Both the position numbers and the translations under genes were made by a program. Under the pieces are notes generated by a model. It saw only the letters and a list, made by a program, of their open reading frames with translations. It was not told the DNA's origin and searched no databases. Below are positions 13,677 through 26,910 of a stretch of DNA of 64,000 nucleotides, one piece after another. How positions within the stretch are numbered: position 1 is the first letter of the stretch; each line of letters starts with the position of its first letter. The DNA comes from Nosema muscidifuracis (lineage: Eukaryota; Microsporidia; Nosematidae): NCBI GenBank assembly GCA_028335825.1, contig JAIOKI010000022.1, positions 1 to 64,000 on the forward strand, read 5' to 3'.

Positions 13677-15306
13677 TAAGGGTAAGCATCAATGAAATTA
13701 TTTATAGAATAAATATCAATTTGTTTATTTTTAATTTGTTGTTATTTACAAATTTATTAATTATTATCTAAATTTCAGATCGATATATCTCTTATGATAA
13801 AGAGAAGTTTAATGAAACAATATTATCAAAATTCATCTTTTTAATTATGATCTTTTATATTAAAATATTAAATAAATTAATTACATAATAATATAAAAGA
13901 TACGTACAAATTAGATATATATTTATGATTTTAAAATAAAAATCATTTAATATTTTTTAAATATTATAACTAATATTAATCTTATGTAAGAACAATGAAT
14001 ATATGATATACTATCAAATGATTCATTAATAAATTATAATAAAAATATATCCCTATGACATTTATTTATTTTTGTATGAAATTTAATCTTCATTATTATA
14101 CAAAGACAGTTATGGTCACAAGTTGAATAAATATAATTTTAGACTTATAAATATATTTTCTATTTTAAGTGTATACCAGTATCTTATTCTTTATAATTTT
14201 TTAGATTATTTCACGTCTGGTTTTGAGTAATTCTGATAAATATATTCTGCATTCATATTTCAACGATATGCTTTCAATAATATAGTTATATTTTTAATTA
14301 TGTATTCATTTCAGTCTCAATTATATACTAAATCTGTACATGTTAATAATCTATTGATACTAGTTAGTTTTAAATGATCACGACGAGGTAGTGAAAAAAA
14401 TTAATATTTTTAATTTGAAACAGATATATTGAATCTAAAAATATTGATTTTTATTTATGAGCTGATATTAAAATGCTAATGATCTATTTTGAAAATCGAA
14501 AATAGTACAGTATAAATATGATTTAATAACGAAACATTTTTATAAGTTTTATATGAAATTCTATTAATCTCAATGATGAATAAACCAGTAATTCACTTTT
14601 TTATATGTTTCATTATTACAAATCTCTTTATCTAATTCAGTAGCTTATTTCTATAAATTAAACATAAGATATAAGATTTCTTGTATCAATCTATTTCCAA
14701 AATAAATTATATTCTTTTATATCTAATTAATTATCGATATATTATTTAAAAAATAAATTTCTTCAAAAAAAGTTAACTTTCATTTCTACTCTATATTATA
14801 TAAAATATATTTCAATTTATAATCAAAATTATACAGCTTAATTAAACATTAATTTTTTCATATTTCAAAGAATGTATTGTAATAACATCAGATTTTTATT
14901 TTTAAAAAATTAATGAATTACTAGATTTTAAAAATAATTATTTTATTGTCTTATATATTAAAGAAAAGACTCATTATAAATCATTTTATATATTATTAAA
15001 AATAATGTGAATTATACTAGAATAAATTAGATTATATATATCATTTTTATATTTAACTGAACAATATGTTAGATAAAGTAATACTATATATAAGTTGATA
15101 TAAGAAGAAAACTTAATGTAAGATATAAATTTTTGAGAAATTACATCATTATATTAAATCCTCAATTTATAGTAAATTTAAATAATTATCCATTATAAAC
15201 TAATCTATATACCATGTCCAGATTTGTCATCTAAAAAAGATATTTTTAAAATAGTAAATTAAATTTTAAAAAGTTTAATGTTAAACATTATAACTATATT
15301 ACCCAT
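13677..15306. other. AT-rich spacer with a possible dead start
   Basis: No gene is supported. At 14046-14057 a good start signal (ATCCCT, then ATG) opens a short plus-strand frame of 23 residues with a signal-like beginning (MTFIYFCMKF) that closes at TGA. It could be the 5' end of a dead secreted gene. Confidence 0.4.
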
Positions 15307-16053
15307 ATGAAAAAGATAAATAGATTTTTTATATTTGTTATAAATTTATTATTTATTTCAAACTTTACATTATTTGTTATACAACGTAAAATACTCTTTA
15401 CAATGAAGAGACCTGTAGTCATGGAAGTACATACTATTTATAACAATATTGATATCTATTTATTTGATAAAAATAGTTCTACAGATATCATATTCTTCCA
15501 TGGTTCAATCATTTCAGGTGTTATTTATAAAAAGTTATTGCAAGATATGGCTGATAAAACTAATCATAATGTTTTATCATTCAATATGAGGGGTGTATTT
15601 AATTCTAGAGGTGTATCATCAGAAAAAGGAATACGAAATGAAGTCAATTTATTTTCTGATTTTGTAAAGAAAAGGGGTAAAAAATTAATAGTTTTTGGCC
15701 AATCACTTGGTTGTTGTTTAGCTATCCAATTTAGTAGACTGATGAAATGTAAAAAAGTTATTTTAGAGAATCCTTTTATTGATTATAAATCAGTTATTAA
15801 GTATAAATTTTATTCTTCTATATTTTCATATCTAGTAGTAGATACATGGAAGAATACAGATATTAAATATTTAGAAAATGTCTTATTTCTCTTAAGTGAT
15901 AAAGATACTCTTATAAAAAATTCAGAAGGTCTACAGTTGGCTAATATGACACATAATAGTTCTATACAATATTTGAAAGAAAGTACTCATTTTGATGCTG
16001 CTAGAAATCCAGAGTATTATTCTTTTATAATATCATACCTCAATAAAATATAA
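15307..16053 (+). CDS. Alpha/beta hydrolase, ABHD13/Bem46-like
   Basis: A 248-residue protein with an N-terminal hydrophobic anchor (about residues 7-28) and an alpha/beta-hydrolase core. FFHGS (63-67) is the oxyanion-hole strand, GQSLG (131-135) is the nucleophile elbow with Ser133, the acid is probably Asp198 or Asp200 in LLSDKD, and His228 in STHFD completes the triad. The order and anchor fit the Bem46/ABHD13 branch of membrane-attached hydrolases whose substrates are poorly known; a lipid or thioester substrate is only a guess. ATTACCCAT directly before the ATG fixes the start. It is intact despite its subtelomeric position. Confidence 0.85.
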   Translation: MKKINRFFIFVINLLFISNFTLFVIQRKILFTMKRPVVMEVHTIYNNIDIYLFDKNSSTDIIFFHGSIISGVIYKKLLQDMADKTNHNVLSFNMRGVFNSRGVSSEKGIRNEVNLFSDFVKKRGKKLIVFGQSLGCCLAIQFSRLMKCKKVILENPFIDYKSVIKYKFYSSIFSYLVVDTWKNTDIKYLENVLFLLSDKDTLIKNSEGLQLANMTHNSSIQYLKESTHFDAARNPEYYSFIISYLNKI

Positions 16054-16406
16054 TTTTATATTAATATCACATATAACAGAGGGTTAACAATATTTTTACA
16101 ATATAAACAAATAGTCAAGATAAATATAAATTACAGAAAATAGATCAATTATATAAATAGAAGTATTTGAGAAAAATATCAACTTATATAATTATTTAAT
16201 TAAAAAACTTTTGAATTATTTATTAACTATCTAATTCTATTTATTGATATAATAACTTAAAACATTGAATATATTTTAATCTTAAACAAATCATAACTGT
16301 ATCATTTAAATTTACATGATTTTTTTGAATAATTATCAATTTTGTTCTAAAACAGTTTGTTTGTTCATAATAAGTATAAAATAATTCTCTTGTATGAACA
16401 ATTAAA

Positions 16407-16511
16407 ATGACATCATCATATGTTCTTAAACTCACAGTTGAAGAAAATGAAACATTATTACTAGCTGATCAATATTCTACTAATGGAGATGTTATTACAT
16501 TAAATATGTAG
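16407..16511 (+). pseudogene. Coding relic, 34 residues
   Basis: An ATG opens a frame starting MTSSYVLKLTVEENETLLLA and ends in TAG. Composition is protein-like. It lies 111 bases before the relic at 16622 but in another frame; the two may be pieces of one dead gene. Confidence 0.3.
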
Positions 16512-16621
16512 TTTTAATACTCAACTATCTAGTAGTGCTACATTCACTATTAATTAGTACTTGTTATCTAAATTATATAACATATAGTACTTAGGAGAAT
16601 TACAAATTTTATAGAAATAGT

Positions 16622-16852
16622 ATGGGTAAAAAATTAAATGTAGTAGAAGGATCAAATAATGCTAAAGATAATGTTAAAATTGACGTAAAAGATACAAAGA
16701 ATAGTGGTGAAAATGACATTGCAAAAGCTATAGATATAGTTTAAGTTGACATAGAAAAGAATAAAGATACTAATATTGTAAAAGGAACAAAAGTTATTGT
16801 TGAAAATGATGGGTATATAAAACCAAGAAAATATAACAAAAATAAAACCTAA
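16622..16852 (+). pseudogene. Coding relic rich in Lys, Asn and Asp, one internal TAA
   Basis: The frame begins MGKKLNVVEGSNNAKDNVKI, meets TAA at codon 41 (16742-16744), then stays open another 35 codons to TAA at 16850-16852. The hydrophilic, repetitive composition is continuous across the stop, so this looks like one dead low-complexity gene. A frame on the opposite strand is its shadow. Confidence 0.35.
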
Positions 16853-17949
16853 AAAATACATTAATCATTTAACTTTAATATTGTTAGTATCAAAGAAAGA
16901 TGATTTAGAATATAATTATGACTATTCAAAGCTTATCATTATAATAACAGAATTAAAGAAGAGAAATAATCTTTTAAAAATAATAAGTGAAACATTTCTA
17001 CAATAAACAATATATATTTAATATTTAAGTTTTCTTATTTTAATTTATCTTCTTTCTTCTTGTATGAGTAAAATAATTATATTAAATTTATATCATTTTA
17101 ATCTTCTTAAATTGATCTATTAAATATAAATTATTTAATTATTTTTATCATTAATTTACTTAATATTATTTTATATTAAATATCTATATGATAAATTTAT
17201 TAGTATGAATATTTGATTAATGAGTTGTTAATTTCAAATAACTTAGTCAATTCTTTAGTCAGTATTTTAATACTTAAATAAATTAATATAATTATTAAAT
17301 AATAAATGTTTGTGTAATTATTTGATAATACAACATTTATTAACAAGATTATGTCTAAGTAGTAGAGTAAAAATATTTTCTAATAATTTTTTTATAAAAA
17401 TGACCCTTCATTTACTGTCTCTTTATAATTGTTATAATCATAGATTAGAGACTCATACAAAGAATATAAAATAACTGATAATTTGAAAGATACTTTTTTA
17501 TGCTTATAAGATAAATAGATAAAGTGAAATATTCTTGTTGAAAATATATCATTTCTCATATAATTTATAACTATATTTTTTACACAAATACTACAATAGT
17601 ATCATTCTTCACATCTAAATATCAAGATAATTTACAGACTTTTCCGAGATATTCTTTTGTCATATTGGATATTCAACTAAGAATATGAAGAAGAGTTTTA
17701 ATTTTCAATTATTTTCTCTACTTAAGTTATTCACTATTAAATATGTAAGTGACAAACTTTAACATTATTTATAAATATGCTAGAAATTTAAGAGATGTGA
17801 TACTTCACCTGATATTATCCTATGTGTCTCTACTCTATACCATTATTAGATGATATTAAATTATGATTAATAAACATCTCATGATAAAGTAGATAGATGA
17901 TTTGATAAAATATTAGATTTGTTAATTGAACTTTTGATTAGACTAGAAG

Positions 17950-20620
17950 GTATTTTTTTTAGTATAATCCTATTTATTTTGTTTCATACTATATTATATA
18001 TTCAAAATCATTTATATCTTAATATTAACCATGTTTAAATATAATGGTGTCTTTATATTAAGAAAATATTGTTATTGTTCATATCTTTATTTTTTATTTG
18101 TTTAATTGGATTATATCATATATATTAAATATGCTTCAGTTCACAACTTCTGATTTCTTATTTTCAATAGGGTTTCATCTTCTTACATTGGTTTTTATGA
18201 AATTTATATTTTAAGACAAATAATAGAATTCTTTACATTGAAGATAATATAATCTTATTTTAGAATTCATCTAAATGAAAATATTACAGATGATTAAATA
18301 AATTATGTTTCGAAAGAGTTTCAAATTTAATATTATTATTATAATAATAATTAGATTGATCATAAATTAATTTGTAATTCTTTTTTAATAATAGAAATAA
18401 ACTAAAAAACATAACTTAGATTAATAAATAAAAGCATTAACACAAATATGCAGAAACTTATTAAATATTGATTTATATATTTTATACTAATGAATCTAAA
18501 AAGTTGATAAGAAATAAAAGACTTTGTAAATTTACAAAAATATCAATATGAAATGAAAGAATTTTTGTTTATAAAAATAAATAGTTCTAACAATTTTACT
18601 GATTTATGTAACATGAAAGTATTATTTACATAAATAATATTTAAATTATTTTTTATTTAAATGATAAATTAATCATCTTCTATGTTCATAAAACAAGCTA
18701 CTAGTTACAAAAATATTATTTTATATTTTCTTTTACTCATATGAAATTCTATCTTTAATTGAGCTATTTTCTGATTTTTGACATCATATTCTGTGTTTAT
18801 GTTTTCTAATTTATCTACATCTATACATATTGTAAATTTGTTATTATACCATCATAATTTATATAAAGAATATTATTTTGTATTTTAGTGTATTTATCAA
18901 TAAAAATTATTTAGTTGAAATCATTCTCATATATTTTATATAGATTAATAAAAGATAATTAAAGTTTTAATTTATTATTATTGTATTTGAAAATTAATTT
19001 TATAATATTATATATTAGAAAAGCATATCATTTAAATAAATGAAAATTGAATTAATTTATTCTATTTATATTAATAAAATTACACTTATTAAAAAAGTAT
19101 TATTTCAATGTTTTATTGTAATAAATTTATTGCTTTCAGAATTTGAATATTGAAAGAAATTAATATATTTTTATTAAGTGATTAATTAAAAGAATTACAT
19201 AAATTTGTATATTTTATATCCATAATGTATTTGATAACTCTACATTTTTTGATTATATTTAGTACTAGAAATTTTACTGATGAGATGTATGTGACAAAAG
19301 AGATTCTTCCGAGTAAAGATTATATACCCATTGATTTAGGATCTCTAGATGAATCTGATTTTATTACTGATAAGATGAATAATTATGAAAATAATTCAGT
19401 TATACGCTATGAGATATTAGAAAGTTACAATGTTATTGATGATTATATTTCTTTAAATACATATATTGACAATCTTGATTTAAAACCAGATAACAATTCT
19501 GTTACTTTACCAAATCAATCTTATGAGAACAAAACAGTTAATCTTTCAAATTTTAATAACACAAATATTATTCCAATAGATGAGTTTATTAAGTTCAATA
19601 AGATTATATGTATGTTTCATAATGATATAGAACAAATCAAATTACAGTTAAAATATTTATTGAATTTAATAAACACTAAGAATAATTCTTATGTAGTTTA
19701 TAAAGATATATTATTAAATTCAATGAAGAACTATAAGTTTTTACCAAAAATCTTTCATATTGATAGATTTGATAATACTGATGATATTTATGATAGTATT
19801 GATTTAATATTTAAATATATGAACTTTATGAAAGAATTTGATTTTAGTAAATTTAATCTATCACATTTCTGCAACTTTGATGGTAAAAATGAATTATACC
19901 GAATCATTATAAAAGTCACAACCATGGAAAAATTCAACTTATCTTATTGTTCATTTAGTAAATATAACGTCTCATTTTTAGATAAAATAACAAAAGATGT
20001 TTATCAAGAAATGAATGATAAGAAAATATCTAAAGAAAAATTAATTTCATGTATAATAGAAAGTATAAATAATATTGAAGACTCTTTAGACAAAATTATA
20101 CTTTACAAATGTTTTTTCGATATTCTTATAAAGAATAATATTTATTGTTTAATTAGACTTTTACTTCATATAATAATGTATTATAGAGAGGGTAAAGTTT
20201 ATTTAATTAATACTAATATTTATTTTTTATTCGACAGATTATCATATTTAATTATATGTTGTAATCCTCAGTTGAATATAAATCTAAAATGTATTTTAAG
20301 ATATAAAAATAATAAAATTTTAAAATTGTTTTCAGATTACTATCTAACAAAATCAAAAGATTTATTAAGAGAAAATATCGAAATTTATGGATTAATTTTA
20401 AATTTGATAGATGAAAATCAAACAAATAATTATCGTAACCTATATGATATAGTAATTAATATTAATTTCTACAACAATATACCAATTAAATTTATGTCAA
20501 ACATGATAATGCAAGGTGTAATAAAGATACTAGAAGATAATAAAATACTTTAATTTATGATTTTGTAGTTCTATAGATATTATCATATTAATCTAATATT
20601 CATCATTTATTGATTATTTT
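17950..20620 (+). repeat. Segmental duplication B, copy 1 (direct partner 38,110-40,650)
   Basis: The gene at 19225 and at least 1 kb of its upstream DNA recur near 38.1-40.65 kb in the same orientation. Matching blocks include ATAATGGTGTCTTTATATTA at about 18041 against ATAATGACGTCTTTATATTA near 38197, and the stretch around AAGACAAATAATAGAATT. Edges are estimated by eye. Confidence 0.75.
19225..20553 (+). CDS. Secreted hypothetical protein, subtelomeric family B, intact copy
   Basis: A 442-residue protein. The ATG follows ATATCCATA, a weak form of the start signal that is kept in the paralog. Residues 1-14 (MYLITLHFLIIFST) form a signal peptide or anchor; the conserved front part after it includes EILPSKDYIPIDLGSLDESD, nearly identical in the paralog at 39278. 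The rest is predicted mostly helical and rich in Asn, Ile, Lys and Asp, with helical pairs around 250-330. No known domain is recognised. The copy is open from end to end, while its paralog is interrupted. Export to the parasite surface or host is inference. Confidence 0.75.
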   Translation: MYLITLHFLIIFSTRNFTDEMYVTKEILPSKDYIPIDLGSLDESDFITDKMNNYENNSVIRYEILESYNVIDDYISLNTYIDNLDLKPDNNSVTLPNQSYENKTVNLSNFNNTNIIPIDEFIKFNKIICMFHNDIEQIKLQLKYLLNLINTKNNSYVVYKDILLNSMKNYKFLPKIFHIDRFDNTDDIYDSIDLIFKYMNFMKEFDFSKFNLSHFCNFDGKNELYRIIIKVTTMEKFNLSYCSFSKYNVSFLDKITKDVYQEMNDKKISKEKLISCIIESINNIEDSLDKIILYKCFFDILIKNNIYCLIRLLLHIIMYYREGKVYLINTNIYFLFDRLSYLIICCNPQLNINLKCILRYKNNKILKLFSDYYLTKSKDLLRENIEIYGLILNLIDENQTNNYRNLYDIVININFYNNIPIKFMSNMIMQGVIKILEDNKIL

Positions 20621-22089
20621 TAATTTTTCAAATAATACAAAATATATTTAATTTATTATTATCAACTATCTATTATTATATATGGTTGAAATATTTAGAA
20701 ATTTATTCATTATCGTACTGCTTTGAATGCATCCAGTGGCGAAGAGTGATCCAAGTACATTTCAAATTATAGGGTATTTTTAAGCATAGAAGAATCCCAT
20801 GATAATTAATGTCAATCTTCTATATCTCATCTTCTTGTATCAGGTAAATGCTTGTGATTTGAAAGTATTGGAATAATTCCTTTATTTTTATCTTTCTTTT
20901 GTTGTTATATACTTTCTCATAGTTAAGAGTCTAACTTAATAAACAAAATTAAAGATAAAAATAAATTCGGTAATATCATAATTTAATATAGCTAATAAAT
21001 CTTATTACTCTGATGAAATATTAAGTTCTAACAATTGAATATATTCATAATATAGATTATTTGATTCTATTTCTTTTACTTATTGTAAATAATAATAAAC
21101 TTTTAATATTAACATATATAGAATTAATAATTTATAAATATCTATAATCTACTAAATTTTAAACTAATTATATAATTAACTTCTTTGAAATTAAGAAAAT
21201 ATAGAAATCTAATCTTCTTTGACATAATAACATACTTTTCTTCTTTGCTTGTATGGAGAAATATTTACTCAAAGAATAACGAATCAAAATAAAACGAACA
21301 CAACTATTAGTCTACGACAAGAATAACAGATCAATAAATAACTCTAATATAATCTTCTTTAATAATCTCATTGATTGTATGTTACAGGTTTTGTTTATGT
21401 AAATGAAAGTAAAAATGCATTACTATATTGTTTAAATCTAGTTATTTTATGTAATTCAGTGTTTCTTTTATGGATGATTTCTTTTAGACTTTTATTCTAA
21501 TGAAATAGATATTATAAATAATAAAAATTTTATATTTTATAGACTTCTATCATTAATATTTTGTCTTTTAAATATCCTTCGTTATTTGAATCTATCAAAT
21601 TATTATATTGAGAATCATCACTTTTGATGCATGTTAATATTTTTTTTAGGTTACATAAACAAATATCTTAGTATGAAAAAAAACAATTTTCTATTAGATA
21701 GTCTAATCAAAATTTTCTTTTAATGTAGATCTATTTTTTAATTATTTTTATTTTATAATTCATTAGTAATAAATAATATTTAGTAAATATTTAAGAGTAT
21801 ACGTGAAAAATAACTTTTTATTTCCAAAGATTTAATATTAACCCTATTAAAAGTTTATTTAGAATATATCTATAAGTGTTGAACTGATCAAAACTGTGAT
21901 CGAGTAGAAAGTTGAATTATTAATTAAATTAACTCTTCAACATTTCTTTTTTTAGTATTATTAATATTTACACATGTCAATAAAATACTTTTGTAAAATT
22001 TATATAAAACTTATAAATTTGCTATATTTCTCAATCAATATATTGATCCATCATATTAACTACTTATCCAATAATTTTTGTAAAATGTA

Positions 22090-22460
22090 TCTGGATTTTT
22101 AAACTGACAAAGTATAAATTTATTCTTTAATGAGTATCTTATCAATTCCATTGCAAAGATTTCATATAGAAAATAATTATAAAAAGGTTTTCTTTAACCA
22201 GAGCATAGCATCATCATAATTTTTACAAAATAGAAGACAATTAATCTTTAAGGTCTTATATTATAGATTCTTTGGAATATTCAAAATAAAATTCTCATTT
22301 TTATAAGCTGCAAAATATATTAATTCCATTATTTAAATTTAAAAATCAATGATATTACATAACTTAATACAATTATATGTTAACTTTATTTTTTCCGTTT
22401 TTTAAACTCTAAAATAAATATAGTCTAAAAAAGATAAATGATACTTAAAGGGGTTAAAAA
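22090..22460 (-). pseudogene. Badly worn copy of secreted family A
   Basis: Block by block the DNA follows 3000-3410: AGAGCATAGCATC against AGAACATAGCATC, TTATATTATAGATTC against TTATATTAAAACCTG, then a matching ATCAATGATAT/ATCGGTGATAT stretch. A clear start signal (TTTTTTAACCCC on the minus strand, 22450-22460) remains, but no ATG follows it. Many changes; no usable frame remains. Confidence 0.45.
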
Positions 22461-23599
22461 ATATTATTTACCTCAAAATAAAATAAATTTTAGTTTATCA
22501 TACAATTATATATATTGTCTCTAAACGAATATTAAATTCAATTTCTATAAATTTTATTTAAGTAGTCTAAATTAGATTTTAATTATATCTATCTCGTTTT
22601 TTTCTTAATATGATTAAATATATGTTGTTAGACAAAAATACATTTAATTTTACTTGTGTTTGTAAAATTAAAAATATTAACTTAATAAATTTTATACTTA
22701 AATTAAACCTCTACTTTTTAATTAAATTTAATATTCTAATCTATTAAATTACTTAAAATATTACATATATTTTGAGATTAAATTTCATTAATTCAATTAT
22801 ACTTAAACAATTATTTCATATTTTAATTCCAGTTTCGATTATTTAAAAATGTCGAAACATAAATACAATATACTAGTTAACCACACTACATCAATGTATA
22901 AAAATAAGTTAAGAATTATATTGTATGTGTTCACTTGAGATAAATTAATAACAAACTTTGAACGAGGATATAGAAAAAACTAAATATAGATGATTAGACT
23001 GAGAAATTATACAGATAAAAGTCTTCAATTTGCTTTAATAGAGATCAACACATATAAGCATTCTAAGAGCAAATTATAATGATTTTAGTACTAATAAGAA
23101 GAAATTTAGGATAAAGGAAGCTTTAAATCTGATAGGGTTGATAACGTGATTCTATATCTAAATGAATACAATTTATCTACTGAAAAAATAATTAAAATTG
23201 TTAATTCATTTTGTAACAAACAAAAAAATTAATGTCTAAAATTGATCAAAATTTATTTTTCAAGTTCAATTATAATAATTAATATATTTATTAAATTTTA
23301 AACTAATTTTTATAACATTTGTTGTAATGCACCAACAGTGATATAAAATTTACATACCTTATAAAAAATAAACTATTATGAATTAAAATATTCTACATAT
23401 GAAAATCGATGATTTCGCAAAACACTTGACAAATTTAGTCTTATATTATGTAATTCTATATGATAAACTGATAGAAAGAAACAAGTCTTTGTATAGATGA
23501 TTATTTTTATAGGTACCAATATAATAATCTCTTGGAAATACTTCAATACAATTTATATAATAAAGTGGTTGGTATATGCAAACTACAAATTTCAATGAT

Positions 23600-24060
23600 T
23601 TCTTAAATTTCTAATATAGAGCAATACTTGCTGATTCATCATTTATTTCAGCAAATGAAATCTATACTAGTGTTTTTAGAACCCTTTGTGACATTATGAG
23701 TTTGGTTCTGTCATAATGACAAGATGTATCATTGATAGTGTAAATGTCTCTATTTTTGGGTAAAGTCTTTTAGTATGCTATTTACTAGTATTTAAGATTC
23801 AACTAATTTTTATATTACCTATTTAATTTCAACAGATGGTAGAAGCTTATTCTTAAATAGAGGATTAGATTGAGAGAAGAAAATTTTTGATTGTGAGACT
23901 TTTAATTGGTTATATGAAGCGTATGTCATAAATAGAAATTTCAATAAACAAAGTTTTCCTATGATATATTATTTTTTTCGAATAAAAATGAATAAATTTA
24001 TGTTAATGTCTTCAATATAATTATTCCTTTTTGGTTAATCACCTAGTAGATTTTGAGTAT
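23600..24060 (+). repeat. Dispersed repeat D, copy 1
   Basis: Shares ordered blocks with 31,320-31,790: AATGACAAGA, GTAAATGTCTCTATTT, CAGATGGYAGAAGCTT, and ATCACCTAGTAGATTTTGA against ATCATCTAGTAGATTTTGA. Both copies have coding-like pieces with stops, so this is an old duplicated gene or element of unknown nature. Confidence 0.6.
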
Positions 24061-24649
24061 TTTCTCAAATTACAGGTCTCTTCTTTTCATTGTAGATTGA
24101 CTACATGAAGATGTCTTCAGAGTTTAGAATTTGTTTCATAATATAACACCCATGGAATTTTTTCAGACTTGTTATTGATGATTACTTCTTCAGCTCTAGT
24201 TATAATTGATAAATCTTGGAATTACATAAGGATTTTATATACTTTTTATGATGAAAACTTATTAAATTATGTAAAAAAGAAAAAGTAGATCATTGTTTGA
24301 TAGAGAAATATAATACTTTTCAAGTGAAAATAATAATGCTGACTAATGATATTCTTAAAATTGAATAATCTAATTAATTTCACTTTTTTGATGGTTCTAT
24401 ATACTCAGAGATATTCAAATATTGAATAAAGTAGAAATCAATAGAAAGAAATAATATGTTGATTATGAAAGCGAGATTATGAGATTACAATGGATATTTT
24501 AATGCTCGTCTAATTAAGTAAAAAAGAATTTCTGTGTGGTTTGAAAGTAGCAATTATATTAAACGTTAAATATTTTTTATGGTATTATTTTTTGGATAAT
24601 TTTGAGGGTTTTGTGAAATAACGAACAAATAGAAAATAAAATTACCCCT

Positions 24650-25000
24650 ATGTTTACTGATATTTTATATACATAATACAAAGCTCTAATATCAAACATC
24701 TTAATTTATATTATAAAGAAAAACAACTGATGACTGATCAATAAAGAAATAATTCAACTTATCTTTGATAACATTTATGATATATTGATAATGAAGTCTA
24801 AATTTGATGAAACATTTATAGATGATGAATTTATGCTGAGATGATATCTATTTTATAATAATGAAGTTAAGTCAATTTTTCTTAAAATTATGAAATTACT
24901 AAGTTCATGATATAAAGATTATGATAAGTTTTCAAATACATATATTGTTGATAATGTTTTCTTTGGAGGTCTAGTAAATTATAGAAATGTTTCTCCTTAA
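24650..25000 (+). pseudogene. Dead gene of 116 codons with a preserved start signal
   Basis: ATTACCCCT is followed directly by ATG at 24650. The same frame runs to TAA at 24998-25000 with five internal stops; between them the sequence is clearly protein-like, for example FDNIYDILIMKSKFDETFID and YKDYDKFSNTYIVDNVFFGG. No family recognised. It abuts the Ty3/gypsy fossil, which reads the other way. Confidence 0.5.
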
Positions 25001-26450
25001 TTAAGAACTTCTTCTTTTATGATCCCTGTATTTTATAATTCTTTGTTATATAATACTTCATAAAGTATTTCGTATCCTAAACTTTTGCAAGACATTCTTT
25101 CTCAATTATGCTAGTGGAGTTTTTTCTTCATTTCAGATTTGAGATAAAATGCTTCTAATATAAACAGATCATTATAATATGTCTAGTTTAATTCTATTTG
25201 TTTACGTAAATATCTTTAAATATTTCTTCATATTTGATATTCTAATTATAATCTATCTTTCATTTTATTATATGATATAACTCCTTGGAAATGACTACAC
25301 ATCTAGTAATAAATTTCTTCAATAATTAATCATTTATGTAGTTTTCTTATTCGTTGTAACTTTGAATTTCTTGTATTTTAATGACTTATCTTTTTTGATT
25401 ATAGAACATATCCTGATCTCAATATTGTTTTTTTAGTTTAGTGTTAGATTGTTCTTTTCTACAATTTTAATTTATTTTTTGAATTTATGTCATGTTCATC
25501 ATGATTATCTATATATAATAATATCATCTATATAGACAATTCAAGATTTATAAATTTTGATCCCCTTAAAATATTATCCATATAATTCTGAAAAATGGTT
25601 AATCCTTTTCATTCATATAGTTAATGTTTATGTCTAAATGATCTTTTTATAAAAGCATAATATTAAAAAATCATCTTTCAAGTCTATATTAGTAAATTAT
25701 TTGTTACTTTTAATTTAAGAATTAAATGTTCTATATCTATCTATATCTACTATTTTGTTATGATCTATTAAGTTTAATATTAATATTACCCTTATATTAG
25801 GATTAATAAAGCTCTTATATTTTTATCCATGTTTATTTTGATTCTATACTATAATATTTCGATAACAGAAACTTTAATACTTCTTCCGTATCATCTTTAT
25901 ATTTTTAAAAAATATTATAATTCTTCTCTACATTTTTATTATTAGAATAGATGAATATTTTATGTTCTTATTTATGGTTCCCTAAGGTATAATATAAAAC
26001 TTTAGAAAATATTCTTTCTTTTTATAAAACATGTCTTAAATTTCTTTTCAAGGTATTTTCACTCTTTTATAAATTGAAGATAATATGAACATATACATCA
26101 TGTTAGTATCAAATACTACTTTATTTTTTAGTTTTGTAGATATATCAAATATTCTACATTTAATATTTTATTATACTACCTTTACTTTTATATCGAAATT
26201 TCTTCTTGATTCATAATACTTATTTTATAAACATTCTTCTTTACTATATATCGATTATTTGTTAAATCTTGAATAAATTTTAACACCAATTTTCTCTTTA
26301 TTTATCATTTTGTTGTTATTCATTTCAAGTATATTATTTAATGTCAGTATATATGTTTTACTATGAAATATTCTTTTCTAACTCCACAAATAATAATTTT
26401 ATTGAAACATACCCTACTATCATATTAATTTGTTATATAAAATTATTTAA
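25000..26450 (-). mobile_element. Ty3/gypsy LTR-retrotransposon pol fossil
   Basis: Minus-strand sequence carries the Ty3/gypsy reverse-transcriptase signature (VYIDDIIIY, about 25,500-25,560), preceded by the usual FQNYMDNILRG-like block, followed by a thumb/connection segment and an RNase H trace (EKECLA, near 25,100). The element is old and broken, with many breaks spread over all parts, and has no intact frame. LTRs, gag and integrase could not be placed. The right edge is an estimate. It lies between a dead plus-strand gene and the homeodomain gene. Confidence 0.75.
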
Positions 26451-26643
26451 TTTATCAATAGTAGATCAGTATATCCAATAGAATATTTTTAGACTAATTT
26501 AAGTCTAATTATGTATGAACTGATCCAATGATAATTCTTAAAATATTCCCTTAAAAAGAATTCTACTTTAAGACTATAATTATGCATTTCATTGCATAAT
26601 CATCTCCTTTCTAAGTATAAAAAGAAAAACTTTCTTTATTTCT

Positions 26644-26910
26644 ATGAGCAAGAAAACTCTAAATTTCATTGACCAAGAAAATGAAATTATAGAGTCATAT
26701 TCCTCCTCTAATAGAAAACCCAGATTTAGATATAAATATAGTAAAATGGAGGAGGAATATTTAGAAGATTTTTTTCGAAATAATCCCTATCCTAATAAAA
26801 TGGATAAGATAGGGATAAACATACGAACAAGGATACCTATTAGTAACTTAAAAATATGGTTTCAAAATAGGAGATCCAAAGAAAAACATAAAAAGAAGAA
26901 TATTTCTTAA
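26644..26910 (+). CDS. Homeodomain protein
   Basis: An 88-residue protein that is almost only a homeodomain (residues 25-84). Helix 1 has YLEDFFRNNPYP, and the recognition helix reads LKIWFQNRRSKEK with the invariant Trp72, Phe73, Asn75 and Arg77 at domain positions 48, 49, 51 and 53. The short Ser/Glu-rich N-terminus has no other motif. Microsporidia encode a set of small homeodomain transcription factors, and this fits that size. The ATG lacks a C-run; a pyrimidine-rich stretch precedes it, so the start is less certain than most, but no upstream ATG is in frame. A nuclear DNA-binding role is inferred from the family. Confidence 0.9.
   Translation: MSKKTLNFIDQENEIIESYSSSNRKPRFRYKYSKMEEEYLEDFFRNNPYPNKMDKIGINIRTRIPISNLKIWFQNRRSKEKHKKKNIS

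Larger units (their letters stand above)
16054..19224. other. AT-rich spacer with coding relics and the left flank of a segmental duplication
   Basis: Short relics at 16407-16511 and 16622-16852 are listed separately. From about 17.95 kb onward the sequence matches the region before 39,278, so the right part is the 5' flank of duplication family B. Nothing else is supported. Confidence 0.5.
20554..24649. other. AT-rich tract with decayed genes and repeats
   Basis: No intact gene. It holds a worn copy of family A (22,090-22,460), a 38-codon plus-strand relic ending at 23,234 (contains DNVILYLNEYNLSTEK), one copy of a dispersed repeat (23,600-24,060) and two start-like signals with no surviving ATG (near 20,770 on the minus strand and 21,840 on the plus strand). 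Confidence 0.45.
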
